DNA from: Sialis fuliginosa
Lineage: Eukaryota; Arthropoda; Insecta; Megaloptera; Sialidae
Direction: 5' to 3'
NCBI GenBank assembly: GCA_961205875.1
Contig: OY540816.1
Location: 5,094,701 to 5,158,700 of the forward strand
Length of the DNA stretch: 64,000 nt
Shown: piece after piece, positions 10,964 to 22,551 of the stretch
Position numbering within the stretch: position 1 is the stretch's first letter
Layout of the letters: each line of letters begins with the position of its first letter
Notes under the pieces: generated by a model
Database searches by the model: none
Told to the model about the DNA's origin: nothing
The model's input: the letters and a program-made list of their open reading frames with translations, nothing else
Position numbers and translations under genes: made by a program

Positions 10964-12724
10964 TAGACTTGTGTGAACGAACTAGTTCAAAAGAGCGCTC
11001 CCACACGAGAACTAGAGGAACTAGGTCGTATGCGCTCCGCTCTTTTAGTTCAATAGTTTGTTGTAGTTAGTTGTGCGATTTTTATGTTTAATAATTTACG
11101 TTTTCAATACTTTATTACCAATTTTGTATTTATTTTACTAAAGATATATTATATTTAATTTTTTTGTTCAAAAGAATGTAATACGTCTGTCAAAAGCACG
11201 TGATTTTTATATTATTTTATGACAATCAACGAAAAGGAATATCACAGATCTTAGTGAAACACAATAAATAATGTATCATTGAAAATATTTCAAAATTTTC
11301 ATATACAGGGTGAGTCATATCAGGTGGAACAAACTTGAACTGTACATTGAGAAATATATTTTAAGCAAAAAACATTATATGAACATGTGTCCGAAAATTT
11401 TTCGTTAGAGTGCTACAGCCCTCCAAAGATTTTACTCAAAATTAGTTTTTATTTAATATCTTGAGAACCCATTGTGAAACAGTAATGAAATTTGATACAA
11501 GGTTTAGTATTAACAAGTGTTATCGATATCCAGTATCAACCAATAGTAATTTTGACCAGGGTTGTGTGGGCTCAAGTTAGACGTTTTAATAAGATTATGT
11601 AACACAAAATACACAAAAATATACTTTGCTCATTTATCATAGGATAAACCGTTTACGAAAAATATCGATGCAAAAGAAAACATGCAGAATTTTACTTAAT
11701 ACGGATACTTCAAATTACACAAAATAAATTTATATTGTTATTCTATGATTAAAGGTAAGAAAAAAGTTCATGTACATATATCACCTAATACGTGTCCTCT
11801 TTGACCTATTGCCAGTTCTATTACTGTTGCAAGTACTTTACTACCATAACTAAAAAGCGATAGTTTAAATGGCTATTTGTTGATAAGGGTGAATTTTTGG
11901 AAGTATATGTATAAAAAAATGTCCTAATTTTATTATAGAACAAGAATAAAAATTTATTTTTTGTAATTTGAAGCATCCGTATTAAGTAAAATTCTGTATG
12001 CTTTCTTTTGCATCGATATTTCTCGTAAACGGTTTATCATATGATAAATGAGCTATGTATATTTTTGTGTATTTTGTGTCATAGAGTCTTATTCAAATGT
12101 TTAACACAAAAATACTAGATACAAATCGACGGGCCTACTGGTCTAAATTATGATTGGCTAATACTGGAAATCGATAACACTTATTAATACTAAACCCTAT
12201 ATCAAATTTTATAAATTTATCACTATGGGTTCTCAAGATATTAAATAAAAACCAATTATGAATAAAATCTTTAGAGGGCTGTAGTCCCTTTACGAAAAAT
12301 TTCCGGACACATGTTCATATAATTTTTTTGCTTAAAATATTTTTCTCAATCCACGGTTCAAGTTTGTTCCACTTGATATCACTCACCCTGTATATCGAAG
12401 GTTCGATTAAAAAAAAAAAAGATAATTGCAAATATATACATTTGAAAATATCGATCTTGTCTATAAATTAATAACGAATTAAAAATTGCAATAGTTTACA
12501 TTTCTATTGTTTGATGAAAAAAATAGTAATACAAAATTACTAATTAAAAAAATTAATTATACATTAAAAATCCAACAATCCAATATATCTAAATCAATAA
12601 ATTGTCATCGTATAGTCCGGAAAAAAAATCTATGAACTAAAAGAACTAGAAGAACGAACTAGTTCATTAAAGACCACTGAACTATAGGGAGCGCTCTCTG
12701 CCATGAACTAAATGCCCAACTCTA
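10964..12724. mobile_element. hAT-like element H, copy 2
   Basis: Same ends as copy 1 (TAGACTTGTGTGAACG and CCCAACTCTA). The flanks GTAGATAT and TTAGATAC match at 6 of 8 positions, a decayed target duplication. It contains the TA-flanked foldback 11306-12390, absent from copy 1, and it keeps the uninterrupted GAACTAGTTCATTAAAG site that is interrupted in copy 1. Confidence 0.85.
11306..12390. mobile_element. Mariner-type foldback element B, copy 2, nested
   Basis: A 1,085-bp foldback with end CAGGGTGAGTCATATCAGG and an inverted, slightly diverged right end. TA flanks at 11304-11305 and 12391-12392. It sits inside element H copy 2; copy 1 has the unoccupied ATATATCGA site near 720. The arms are inverted repeats over nearly the full length, as in copies 1 and 3. 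Confidence 0.9.
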
Positions 12725-12764
12725 TTAGATACCTACTACTACACTGCGTGAATTGAAAAGTCTA

Positions 12765-13756
12765 CACACGCAGAGAAAAAACATGGTTGTGACATGATCG
12801 CAGCAAAATAACTTTTTTGTGTGTACAATATATTGGTTACTATGAAAATAGTTAATACTTGTAATAATTTCATATTTTTCAGAATGATTACTGTAAAAAT
12901 TACATTATTATAGAAAACATTTCCTTTTTGTAAGTACTATGTTACATTATCACCAGAAATTTAAGTTGCTGCAAAAAAAGTATGATTTTGGTAACATAAT
13001 ATTAATTTGACATTTATGATTCCAGTAATCATTTGCTTTACAACAATGATTTCCTTGATAAACAATCGTTTGTTTTGATATTTATACGATACCCTATAGT
13101 TGACGTAATATAAATTGATTCGAGCAACCATTAGGTATAGTCACTATACCAAGTAATATGTTCAAAGTTATTTTTTAAGTGTAACGTGGTCATGTGCAGT
13201 GTGAGTTTATAGAGGCGGAATTCTTTCATTTTTGTCAGTTCTTATATTATATTCTATTAATTAAATACGCTGGCCAATTGTTCCTACAGTAATGTTTGTA
13301 AAGTGAAAGATATATGCAAAGTGTTTTAAATACTGCATATTACACCTAAAGTGAGTGAATTATATTTTTTTTAAGAGTTTGTTTAAACACAGCATTGTTG
13401 TTTTGTGTCAATCTACTTTAAATACGGAGGCAGAACTTTATTAATAACAAATCGAAACAACATGATTGTTGTATTCAACATATTATGTTATCGTCCTCTC
13501 AACAAGATGGTTGCATTCAACATATTATGTTCTCGACAATAAAACAACATGGTTGCATCCAAAATATTATGTTCTCGTCAACGAAACAATATGGTTGCAT
13601 CAAACATATTATGTTCTCGACACTAATAGTGTATGGTAGTCACAAAAGAGAAGTTATCATTAAATGGTTATAATTATGATTCCTGCAATAAAGATTACAA
13701 TCATATTATTATGCTCTCAAAACATTATTGTCTCAACCATGTTTTTTCTCTGTGTG
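12765..13756. mobile_element. Unclassified inverted-repeat element with minisatellite
   Basis: The terminal inverted repeats share GCAGAGAAAAAACATGG and CACAGAGAAAAAACATGG, each followed by TTGNGACA. The element is about 990 bp. I could not find a convincing target duplication, so the superfamily is unassigned. It holds a tandem array at 13445-13640 (next entry). Confidence 0.7.
13445..13640. repeat. Minisatellite, unit about 54 bp, about 4 copies
   Basis: Units carry AACATGGTTGCATC followed by AAACATATTATGTTCTCG, with period near 54 bp. The plus-strand frame 13485-13673 is a translation of this repeat. The array sits in the right third of the inverted-repeat element. Confidence 0.8.
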
Positions 13757-14426
13757 CAAATACCCATACAACTGGCTGCTTCAACTGTATAGACTGATAT
13801 TGATTATTATTTTCATTTTTAGAAATTATCAAATTTAAATGTTTTTTTTAATATGAACTTTCCATGTAGCCAAATATAATTTTAGGATTATTGGTTTTCT
13901 TACAATGAAGATCCTATCAAAATCGATTTAATAACTTACGTGTCAAGTCGGAACAAACAAACATACCAACAGACTACAATTTTAAACATTATTAAAATTA
14001 ATTATATTGCCTGTAAAAAGCTGTATTTACCCATAAACCGTAATATTTTCACTGTACAGACAGAACCTACATAGTAATATATTGTATTGAGAATTTCATA
14101 CATACATAAATAAACAAATTAAATAATAATAAATATAATATACTGAAATATACAATATTAACATATAACATAACATAATTCTGAGTCATGTGAAAATATC
14201 TTAAAACTTTGGTTTTACACATATGGCTATACATTGTAGATTTACTGATTTCTATGTTACTACATATTATATAAAAATACCACAAAAATAATTTTTGGAG
14301 GTTTACCATTATTTATGATTATGATAGTTACAAAAATGACGACAGAAAACAATCCGTATGTTTTTTTATCAAATATATTCTGTCAATAATATGTGCCAGT
14401 GTACCTATATAAATACATTATACATA
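13757..14426. other. AT-rich spacer, no gene recognised
   Basis: Very AT-rich. A stretch near 13915-13960 (ATCCTATCAAAATCGATTTA, then GTGTCAAGTCGGAACAAAC) resembles the interior phrase at 54475-54515 next to HINE-I, so part is probably an old element. The minus-strand frame at 14067-14309 has no recognisable motif. Confidence 0.4.
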
Positions 14427-15294
14427 CAGGATGATCCATTTTAAGTGTCCACTCCTTTTAAATTTTTATGGCGAGGTTCAATCGAAAAACATTTCAGATG
14501 AGAATTGCACGGTTTGTAGGGGGGGCATCGATGTAATGTGCAATGGTTAATTGTTATTCAGGTGGTGGTTTAAAGAACATTTTAAGAGCAACTCCATTTT
14601 TTTATATAGAAACTCCATATTTTAAATGCTAATTCTTTTATTACATGAAAAATTATATGAGTTTTGCTTGAAACATTTTTTTCTAAAAATGCAACCTGGC
14701 ACAGTAAATTCATTTCATTTAGGTTTTATGACATGATAAAACTGTAAACCGTTGACATCAATATTACTAGATGTGCAGAACGAGGAGGTTACCAATCAGA
14801 TTGAGCAGATCTTTTGACCCTGAGAAGGACCGACGAGTATTTAAATGTCTGTTTATTTGACGAATAAAAATAAAATAAATATGTATACAAAGTATCAAAA
14901 TCACTGTAGTTGGTTTACTACTGACAATTTTACTAATTTTTTTAATTATTACAATAAAATGTTTTATTATTATTGATATTAGTCGCGAGGAAAAGATGTT
15001 GTGGTTTTTCATAAACTGAATTTACTGTGCCAGGTTGCATTTTTAGGAAAAAATTTCTAGCAAAACTTACATAGTTTTTTAAGTGGTACATGAATCTGCA
15101 TTTATAATACGGAGTTCCTATTTTAAAAAATATAGTTGACCTTCAAATGACCTTAAAATTGCCACTTGAAGAACAATTAACTACAATACATCGATGTCCT
15201 CCTCCAAACCGTACAACTTTTGTCTCAAATGTTTTTCGATAAAACCTCGCCATAAATAGATAAAAGGGATGGAAACTTAAAATGGGTCACCTGT
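14427..15294. mobile_element. Mariner-type foldback element L, 868 bp
   Basis: Left end CAGGATGATCCATTTTAAG; the right end reads inverted as CAGGTGACCCATTTTAAG. TA flanks at 14425-14426 and 15295-15296. Blocks such as GCAACCTGGCACAGTAAATT near 14691 return inverted near 15019, so the arms fold back over most of the length. The minus frame 14767-15012 is in the non-paired centre and is unrecognised. Confidence 0.85.
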
Positions 15295-15594
15295 ATTCTA
15301 TTGTATACATACATATAAAGTACATATAAGTTCTTATTTAATATCTCCTCTAAATATTTGGACTGCGTTATGCACTAATGTATCAACCCACAAAAATATT
15401 ATTGAAGTTACAGAAGTACAGATCCTGAACTAGAACTTTTCGTACTAATTTCAGGTTTTGATACATTAATATATAACATAGTCCATTTATGTGTTTACTT
15501 TATGATGAAAATGCGGCACTGTTGCTACGCAGAATATTTATACAACGAGCAGCTACTGAGTTTGATTAATCTCAATGTACATATGTACAATGTA
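15295..15594. other. AT-rich spacer, nothing recognised
   Basis: About 300 bases between two TA-flanked elements. I see no exon-like frame, RNA gene or named repeat. Confidence 0.4.
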
Positions 15595-16905
15595 CAATCG
15601 CCTTCAGAACTCATCTGCCACCTTAATGGCTAGAATCGCTTACAACAGATTATCTTTTTCTATAGTTATAACATTTTAAATAAAAACAATAAATATACGT
15701 CCATTTCAAATAATGAATTATTATTACAAATTTTGTTTTTGTTATCCAATTTCTTATACTTATTACTTATTATTAGAGATGAAACGGATATCCGGTAACT
15801 ATTCGGTATCTGGCCTATCCGGCCTTATTTTATCATCCGGCTGAATACCGGATATAAACGAATTATCGGGCCGGATACCGGATATTTAAAAACTACAATT
15901 TTTTATTTAAAAACTGCAAGAAAAATATTTGTGAGGCAAATAATACAATATTGACTTGTAGTCCAGTAATTTCAGATATTAATTCAATCTGCGAAAAAAA
16001 TATCAGTTAGCTGATTTTTTGTATACACCTTCATTACGGTGTTTTAAATAACGTGTAAAAAGTCCTCAACGATATCGTGTCGGCGTTGCGAGATATTGAA
16101 AGTCTAATGTCGCGAAAAACAGTTATTAGCGAATATCTCGCTTCCTATGGCTCGGAGGTCAATGAGAGTTAAATACATATAAATAGTGTATTATTAAGTT
16201 CTTAAGAAAAAAAGTCTCTAATATTTTTGTGGTAGAGCGTCGAGAAAGTATGGCTATTGGCTATATATTCGCATACGATATGACGCACTCTATGGGATTT
16301 GACTATTTGCACGTGAAAAAATCACAGGACAAAAATTTAAGAGTAGACAATTCTCTATAAGGTGCGTAATCCGGATATATTAAAAAATCAATTTTAAACA
16401 CATTTAGTAGAACTATACAAATAGCGATTTATGAAAAATTACCATTCCTGTCTAATTTTGTGTTCAAAATCTCTACCCAAGTTTTTGCAATGTTATTTAA
16501 TGGTTCCACTAAAATAAGCTTTGGACACATAGAGTAGAAAAGTAATTGTATTAAATTAATTTGCATATAACAATAGGCTTATGTCAAAAATTTAAAATCG
16601 GAAAAAAATTATTTAATTATAAAATGCACCGTTTAAAGTTGTTTTTACTTATGTTATAAATATGACTAAGCACTAAAATTATAAATGTTTATAGGCTACA
16701 AACATGTTTTTTCATTTTTTTTTTTGCTAGAAAAACGTATATTCGACCGCCGGATATCTGACCATCCGGCATTACTATCCGTTCCATCTCTACTTATTAT
16801 GGTTATTTACTATAATTATGTATAATAATTTAAATGCACACATAATATATATGAGTACTATATTTAGCAAATGAGTTTCAAAATATCTGTCTTCTTTGTT
16901 TGGTA
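15595..16905. mobile_element. MITE V copy 1, split by a hAT element, right end lost
   Basis: The left part (15595-15773) opens CAATCGCCTTCAGAACTC after TA and carries GGCTAGAATCGCTTACAACAG, matching copy 2 at 16906. The right part (16801-16905) carries TTTCAAAATATCTGTCTTC, matching 17098-17120 in copy 2. A hAT element at 15774-16792 separates them. The right terminus is missing where copy 2 begins. Confidence 0.65.
15774..16792. mobile_element. hAT-like element with CCGG-type ends, 1,019 bp
   Basis: The ends are TAGAGATGAAACGGATATCC and (reverse complement) TAGAGATGGAACGGATAG. Perfect 8-bp duplication CTTATTAT (15766-15773, 16793-16800). The first 130 bases contain repeated CCGGATA and CCGG motifs; the right end has CCGGATATC and ATCCGGC. 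No transposase seen. Confidence 0.92.
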
Positions 16906-17231
16906 CAGTCACTTGCAGAACTCGTCTGTCACCCTAAAGGCTAGAATCACCCACAACAGATTCCAAATTTAAAGACAAACAACATCGGTTATCTTTTTCT
17001 ATCAAGTTTAATATATTTAAATACTAAAATTCGGAATATCAAATAAATATAAATAAAATAAAATATAGATTACATAATAATTTTTCTAGCAAATTAATTT
17101 CAAAATATCTTTCTTTGTTTGATACATGGAGAAATGATTTAAATATTATAATAATCAAATGGGAGGAGCCTACTAAGTTTGTGATAAACGAAAATGAATA
17201 CAAACTGGAAGACCAGTTCTGCATTTGACTG
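16906..17231. mobile_element. TA-flanked MITE V, copy 2, 326 bp
   Basis: The ends are CAGTCACTTGCAGAACTC and (reverse complement) CAGTCAAATGCAGAACTG, flanked by TA at 16904-16905 and 17232-17233. Mariner-type by TA target and CAGT end. The minus frame 17039-17236 falls inside and is not a gene. Confidence 0.82.
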
Positions 17232-17327
17232 TACATGTTATTATATATTTCTATGTTTAACTGTTTTCAGAAAGTACGTTTATCTCGACATATCATAGAG
17301 CCACCGCCCCCTCCCAAGCCCACTCAC

Positions 17328-17462
17328 CGGCAACCCTCCCCCCGGCGTCGACGTCGCCGTATTTTTTTTCCTCAAGACCACCTGTCGATTGTGCCTACGC
17401 AGGCGAGACGTGGAAGATGATTCTTTTAATTCTATAGAAGAGCGATCTTTCGCTGATTCCAT
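17328..17462 (-). CDS. Candidate first coding exon of an unidentified host gene
   Basis: On the minus strand an ATG at 17462 opens 45 codons that end exactly at CCG followed by GTGAGT (17322-17327), a near-ideal 5' splice site, in phase 0. There is an in-frame TAA six codons upstream of the ATG, and A at -3 and G at +4 give an acceptable start context. The peptide begins MESAKDRSSIELKESSS, followed by a basic patch RLRRHNRQVVLRKK and a Gly/Pro-rich end, so a soluble or cytoplasmic N-terminus is likely. GC content and CpG are higher than the surroundings and the segment is not repeated in the window. Downstream exons would lie at lower coordinates; none is certain. A plus-strand reading with acceptor TTTTCAG at 17265-17271 is the main alternative. 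I do not recognise the family. Confidence 0.45.
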
Positions 17463-18540
17463 ACTTATTTCTTTTTGTTAAATGTTACGGACATTAAGCA
17501 AGCATTAATGTTATTCTCAACGTTCGTGTATTTATTTTTTGTCTCTTATAAATAAATTTTTGTAAAATTTTTGATAGAATGGATGAAAAATATTGTTCTT
17601 CTATATTTTAATGTTATTTTACACGGTGCTCTGGAAGCCAACTTAAATTAAAAAATTGATTACCTCTAATTTTTTTGTACAATTCAATTCTTTCGTATTT
17701 AAGGAATATTTTAAGACCAAAAAAAAAATCGCCTCGGCGCTTTTTTAATAATTGATAAAACAAAAAAATACATAAAACGTGTGCAGGTCATAACGCGATT
17801 TTTTTAAATTATTTATTATTTATTAACTTTTTACTCTCATTGTTTATAAGATCTTTTATAATTTTTTGTAAATTTTGAAATATAAACCAAACGGTATTTT
17901 ATATCGAAAAATCACAAGAGACACAATAATTTGCTTAAACTTAATAATAATAATAATAATAATAATTTTATAAATTAAATTACCTAACTACTTCTCTTAC
18001 TAGTAAATTTTCTCCACCAGTTCCGTGACACTGTACAATATAATTTTTTTCCCACAATATGAGTACCATTTTCTATTATATTTTTTTTAATACTTTGGTT
18101 TTGAGCTTATTCAACATTGACGACAAATTAGAGATGATGAGATTGACAAGATGAGACAGCGCCACGTTTGACAGATAGTCAATAACAACTAAATAATGTA
18201 TCTCTATTGTTGTTTCCATACCCTACTTTTTACTTCACAATAAAATATCTTACTTAATTTATTGAAAATATTTTTTTAATGATCTAAAATTCGATATAAG
18301 TTACAAAATTACATTCTAAACAATCTTTCTTAGTGGATTTTTTCATATTTTGAAAAGTTTGTCCTTGGTTATTTTTACAACTTTACTTATAAAACATACT
18401 GTAGATGACCGAATGGACTGATTTTTGGTATACCTTTGTTTTACATCAAGCAGAACTCGATCCTCAAATGTAATTCCGAAATTGGAAAGTTTTTTGTTCA
18501 TTACACCTCTTGTCTATTATATCTATTCTGGGACACACTG
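17463..18540. other. AT-rich region upstream of the candidate exon, with (TAA)n
   Basis: It would be the 5' side of the minus-strand exon. It contains a (TAA)n microsatellite at 17942-17966 and otherwise unique AT-rich DNA. A GACACTGTACA block near 18026 and GGGACACACTGTA at 18529-18541 look like decayed TA-flanked transposon ends. No TATA box can be chosen with confidence in such AT-rich sequence. Confidence 0.4.
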
Positions 18541-18575
18541 TATATGACGCGAACGAAGTTGCGGGTATCAACTAG
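18541..18575 (+). mobile_element. Helitron 3' terminus fragment
   Basis: TATATGACGCGAACGAAGTT, then GCGGGTATCAACTAG and T. The CGC...GCG hairpin followed by CTAG resembles the Helitron ends at 8597-8619 and 37216. Only the last 35 bases are present; a transposon-like end abuts it on the left. Confidence 0.5.
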
Positions 18576-18660
18576 TCACATATAAAACAAATTGCTTAAC
18601 GTGTAAAATTTTTGTTAATATCTGAATTAAATTCATTCTTTTCAGAATTTATTTAAAAAT

Positions 18661-19072
18661 AACACACCTACACAAATAAAAAAGTACGGAGTCAAAAACG
18701 CGACCTACATATATAGCATTGTAATAACTAATATTGGTCGAGCATAGTCGAAATCCAAATTTTTGGAATTATCTACTCGCCAGTTTTTTTAAATTTGAGG
18801 TTGAATTTTTCCAAAAAGGGGGGAGGGATACCAAAAAAGCGACCTATACAGCATTGTAGCAAATTTTTGGAATTTTCTGCTCGCCAGTTCTTTTTTTATT
18901 CGAGCTTGAATTTTGGGTTTAGGTTGAGTTTTTCCATGTTGGCTAAACATAAATTTAATAAAACGGGTAAGCAAAAAATTCCAATAATTTGGATTTTGAC
19001 TATGCTCGATCAATACTACAATGCTATATAGGTTGCTTTTTTGGTTTCGCACTTTTTTTGTGTAGCTGTGTA
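18661..19072. mobile_element. Foldback element R, about 412 bp
   Basis: The left end has ACACACCTACACAAA and the right end reads inverted as ACACAGCTACACAAA. Next in both arms is a stretch with GCATTGTA, GGTCGAGCATAGTCGAAAT and CCAAA. The left half also holds a direct duplication (CTCGCCAGTT and GCGACCTA blocks). Two opposite open frames of 78 and 98 codons cover it only because it is an inverted repeat. Confidence 0.7.
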
Positions 19073-19391
19073 AACAGGGCTTCATGCCGAGACAAGAACG
19101 TCTATAATCGAGCTAGATCGACTTAAATATTGACAAGATGATACCAACTATTTTTATAAATCTCGTCGAAAGTCTCGTTTAGAATCTCGTTTTTAAGAGA
19201 GTATGATTCAACATGATTATCGTTAATGACTGTTAAATACAATATTTATTAAAAAAATTGCACGATACCGAGAGTTTTTCAGTTTAAGTCATGACGCATA
19301 TGATATGAGACATACAAAATCGGCTTAGCTTTTCACGAGACAAGGCTTATAATTTTAAAATTAGAGATAAGACGAGACTGTCAGTTATATA

Positions 19392-19786
19392 CAGTGTATT
19401 CCAAGTTGATTAAGACATAGGAAATTTAACATGGGGGCAATAAGAAGTGTTGTAGTAACCTTTGGTCAAATTTAACGATGTTTGATTGGTGCATTTTGAA
19501 ATGCCGCCACAAAATTTAATAAAATAGGAATTAGTATTTTATTTTCAAATTTATATCTGCCAAAAAATATTATTATAATTTTATCTGGGATACTTATTTT
19601 AATTTCATTAATGTATCTTATTATTTATAAATACTGTTGATTAATTTAAAATTTATCAGTTAGTTTCGAGGCGGCATTTCAAAATGCACCAATCACACTT
19701 CGTTAAATTTGACCAAAGGTTACTACAACATTTCTAATTGTCCCCATGTTAAATTTCCTATGTCTTAATCAACTTGGAATACACTG
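19392..19786. mobile_element. Mariner-type foldback element M, 395 bp
   Basis: The ends are CAGTGTATTCCAAGTTGATT, inverted on the right with TA flanks (19390-19391, 19787-19788). The arms match for about 120 bases each, including GGTGCATTTTGAAATGCCGC. The centre is AT-rich. Confidence 0.88.
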
Positions 19787-20123
19787 TATATCTAAGATGA
19801 TACGAGACTTACCTAAAGCTCTCACCTCGTGTGTTAATTGGAATAATTAAAACATTTAAATGTATGATATTATTCATAATTTATTAATAATATACCTACA
19901 ATACAAATATAACACACATAAAGTGTCTAGTTTTATTATAATGCAGAAGTTAACAAAAACTACAACAAAATTGTTTTATTTAGTTTCATAAACTAATTAC
20001 ACAATTTTACCTTCTGTACCTATAATTCATAGCTTATTTACTAAACTGGTTGTTTCATTAAAACTTTTATCATTAACTATATAAAGACAATTGTCATTTA
20101 AGTGTGTCTTAACTATTTCAAAG

Positions 20124-20655
20124 AAAAAAAAACATCCGCCAAGTAAATGCACAGTGCTTCCACGTGCTAAATTCACGAAAGATAATTAATCATTGAACAA
20201 TTTAACTAAAAACCGATGCTCAGATAAATTTCTTAGAATTGGTTAACCATTTAATTTTTATACAATTTTACTAAAAAATATTAGTTCGAATTTTTTTTAA
20301 GAAGGACCTGATTATTTTGTCGTATATTTTTAATTTTTTGACAATTTCAATATACCTAAATCTAAATTAACCGATTCTCAGATAAATTGCTTTAATTTTT
20401 ATACAATTTTAATAAAAAATATTAGTTCGAAATTTTTCTTAAGACGCACCTGATTATTTTTTCGTATATTTTTAATTTTTTGACAATTTCAATCTAAATC
20501 TAAATTTCTAAGCAAATATCAATTTAGAAAAACAAAACACGAATTTTTAAAATAAATTGAGATAAATCTTTGTAAGGGAATATTTTGCAACAAACGTTGT
20601 AGACCCATATTATAGGAAATTTAATGCTCTACAAAAAATATTATGTAAAATTACA
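20124..20655 (-). mobile_element. HINE-A copy 2, 5' part missing
   Basis: Inverted relative to copy 1. It begins with the family end (AACATCCGCCAAGTAAATGC) and runs through GGTTAACC and AAAACACGAATTTTTAAAA to TTTAATGCTCTACAAAAAAT, then stops before the GTCY microsatellite and 5' motif. An internal segment of about 120 bp is tandemly duplicated (about 20225-20345 and 20370-20490). Confidence 0.8.
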
Positions 20656-21012
20656 ATAACTTTAATAATCATAATATTATCACTTAATATATAAAATAAT
20701 ACCGCAAAGAGTTATTTTAGCAAATATTTTATAACAAGTACTTGCATTAATAAAAAAAGTGCAATATTGTAAGGGTTGAAATACCTCCTCTCGAAATTTG
20801 TAGCTTATTTAGTTGAAGAGTACAGCGGTTAGCATCCATTTGACTAAATTTATCCCAGTGGAAAATAACACTTTATCAAAACTGGCATATTCTTCAGAAT
20901 TTACCAAGTGTTTTTTGTTTTTAAATATAGTTTTTTATTTATTTTACTACTGTAACCATATTGAATACAATATAAAATAATTATTTAGAGTCAATGTTAC
21001 AGTTGGTATTTA

Positions 21013-21494
21013 CAGAGGCGTATTTGCCATGGGGGCCTAGGGCGGTAGGCTGAGAGAGCTGTAGATTTTTTAGTTTAATATAGCATATTTAAAAAAAATA
21101 GGTAAACAAAAAATGAGGAACGCGACTAAAAAAAAAAAGGTTTTCAAGTTATTATTTTCCTATATTTCAAACTTTTTACTTAAAAAATCAGAAAGTTCAA
21201 TCGATGTAAACAAATTAAAAAGGCAGTTTTTAATGTATGTTATATTTTTCATTATTTGTAAAATTTTGAACTTTTCAATTCATATAGGGAGTTTTACTGT
21301 TAAAAATATATTATATTTTTCCTTGGTGAAGGGGCGGCAATTTTTTTTACCAGGGCGGCAATTTTTTTGCCCAGAGTGGCAATTATTTTTTACCCAGGGT
21401 GGCATTTTTTTTTGGCCCAGAGCGGCAATTATTTTTTACCCAGGGCGGAATTTTTTTTTGGCCCAGATCGGCACTTAACGTAAATACGCCACTG
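21013..21494. mobile_element. hAT-like element with internal 31-bp repeats
   Basis: The ends are CAGAGGCGTATTTGCC and (reverse complement) CAGTGGCGTATTTACG. Perfect 8-bp duplication GGTATTTA (21005-21012, 21495-21502). The right part (21330-21475) is a tandem array of about 30-bp units of the type GGGCGGCAATTTTTTT plus TACCCA. The plus frame 21113-21478 runs through this array and is not a gene. Confidence 0.9.
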
Positions 21495-21502
21495 GGTATT
21501 TA

Positions 21503-22037
21503 CAATAAAAATCAGTTATATTTATTTAAAGCTGTAGATATAATGTAAAACTGAAATACTATTGTACGATACAATATTGATTTTATGTTCTACAATGGAA
21601 TGATTTGCCTTAATAATTGCAATGTTGGTTGATGGTGTTATCGTGTAATTTATTTACAAACATGCAACCTTCATGAATAATAATGTAGGTACATGAATAC
21701 AGGATAGTTTTTAATAAGTCGTTTTACAGAACGTCGTTTTTAAAATCGATGTTTTATAGCTTTAAAAAAATAAAATAATAATATTATTTTTCCGTATCAC
21801 ATATGTACCTACATACTTAATATTAACTAATAATAATACTTAACAATTTGTCTTCTATAAAATGCGCATATTAATTTGATTAAAAAAAGTTATGGCTAAA
21901 ATTCAAGAAAAACGAAAAAAGTGATTTTTTTGTTATTTTTTGCACACATGTAAAATAAATATTCTAAACTATTATCTCTTTGACAATTCATACAGATAAT
22001 AGTTTCATTGCTTGATACGTCGCAAAGTTGTAGTATA
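21503..22037. other. AT-rich spacer, nothing recognised
   Basis: Very AT-rich sequence without exon-like frames, tRNA-like structure or named repeats that I can identify. Confidence 0.4.
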
Positions 22038-22539
22038 CAGGGTGACCCAAGACTGTGTCAAAGTTCAGTATTTCATTGTTTATAACAAATGGAAGAAACA
22101 TAATTTTTTTTATTCAAATTTAATTTTAACTTTTTATGCAACTTTTTAATAAATAAAATAAAAATCACTGAGAATCATTGCCTAACCGTAACACTTTTTA
22201 CCTCTTATGATTATTTTTGAAAATTAATAGTTTGAGTAAAAAAAAAATTCTCATTGTTTTGCTCCATATCATAAAAAAATGGACATTTCAGAAAAAGAGT
22301 TTCAGGTAAAAGTTGCTTCTTTTTCCTCGTAAATTACGAATCTGCGACCAAAAATATAGGTTTAGATTTGAAAAAAAAAGTTGAACCTGAAAACCCATTA
22401 AGGTGAACTTTTCAAGGTCAACCCATATTGTCAGTATTTAGCCCCTTCGAAACCATAAAACTTTTGTATGAAACATTTTCTCTGAAAATTCGTTATTTTG
22501 GAAATAATCTGCTGGATAGTTTAAAAAAAAGACACTCGG
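22038..22539. mobile_element. TA-flanked element D, copy 1, 502 bp
   Basis: Opens CAGGGTGACCC after TA (22036-22037) and closes with an end reading inverted as CCGAGTGTCTTT before TA (22540-22541). The right 250 bases, including CTCTGAAAATTCGTTATTT and TGCGACCAAAAATATAGG, recur inverted at 42340-42550 (copy 2). Confidence 0.65.
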
Positions 22540-22551
22540 TATATTAATAAT

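Noticed and set aside
13485-13673. 62-codon plus-strand frame
   Set aside because: It translates the 54-bp minisatellite; repeat periodicity explains the open frame.
15595-17231. Direct repeats at 15595 and 16906 as target duplication of one large element
   Set aside because: They are two copies of MITE V, one of them split by a hAT element with its own 8-bp duplication.
18789-19085. 98-codon minus frame and overlapping plus frame
   Set aside because: Both lie in foldback element R and exist because the DNA is an inverted repeat.
21113-21478. 121-codon plus frame
   Set aside because: It runs through the 30-bp repeats of a hAT-like MITE with a perfect target duplication; composition is Phe/Lys-rich from T and A runs.
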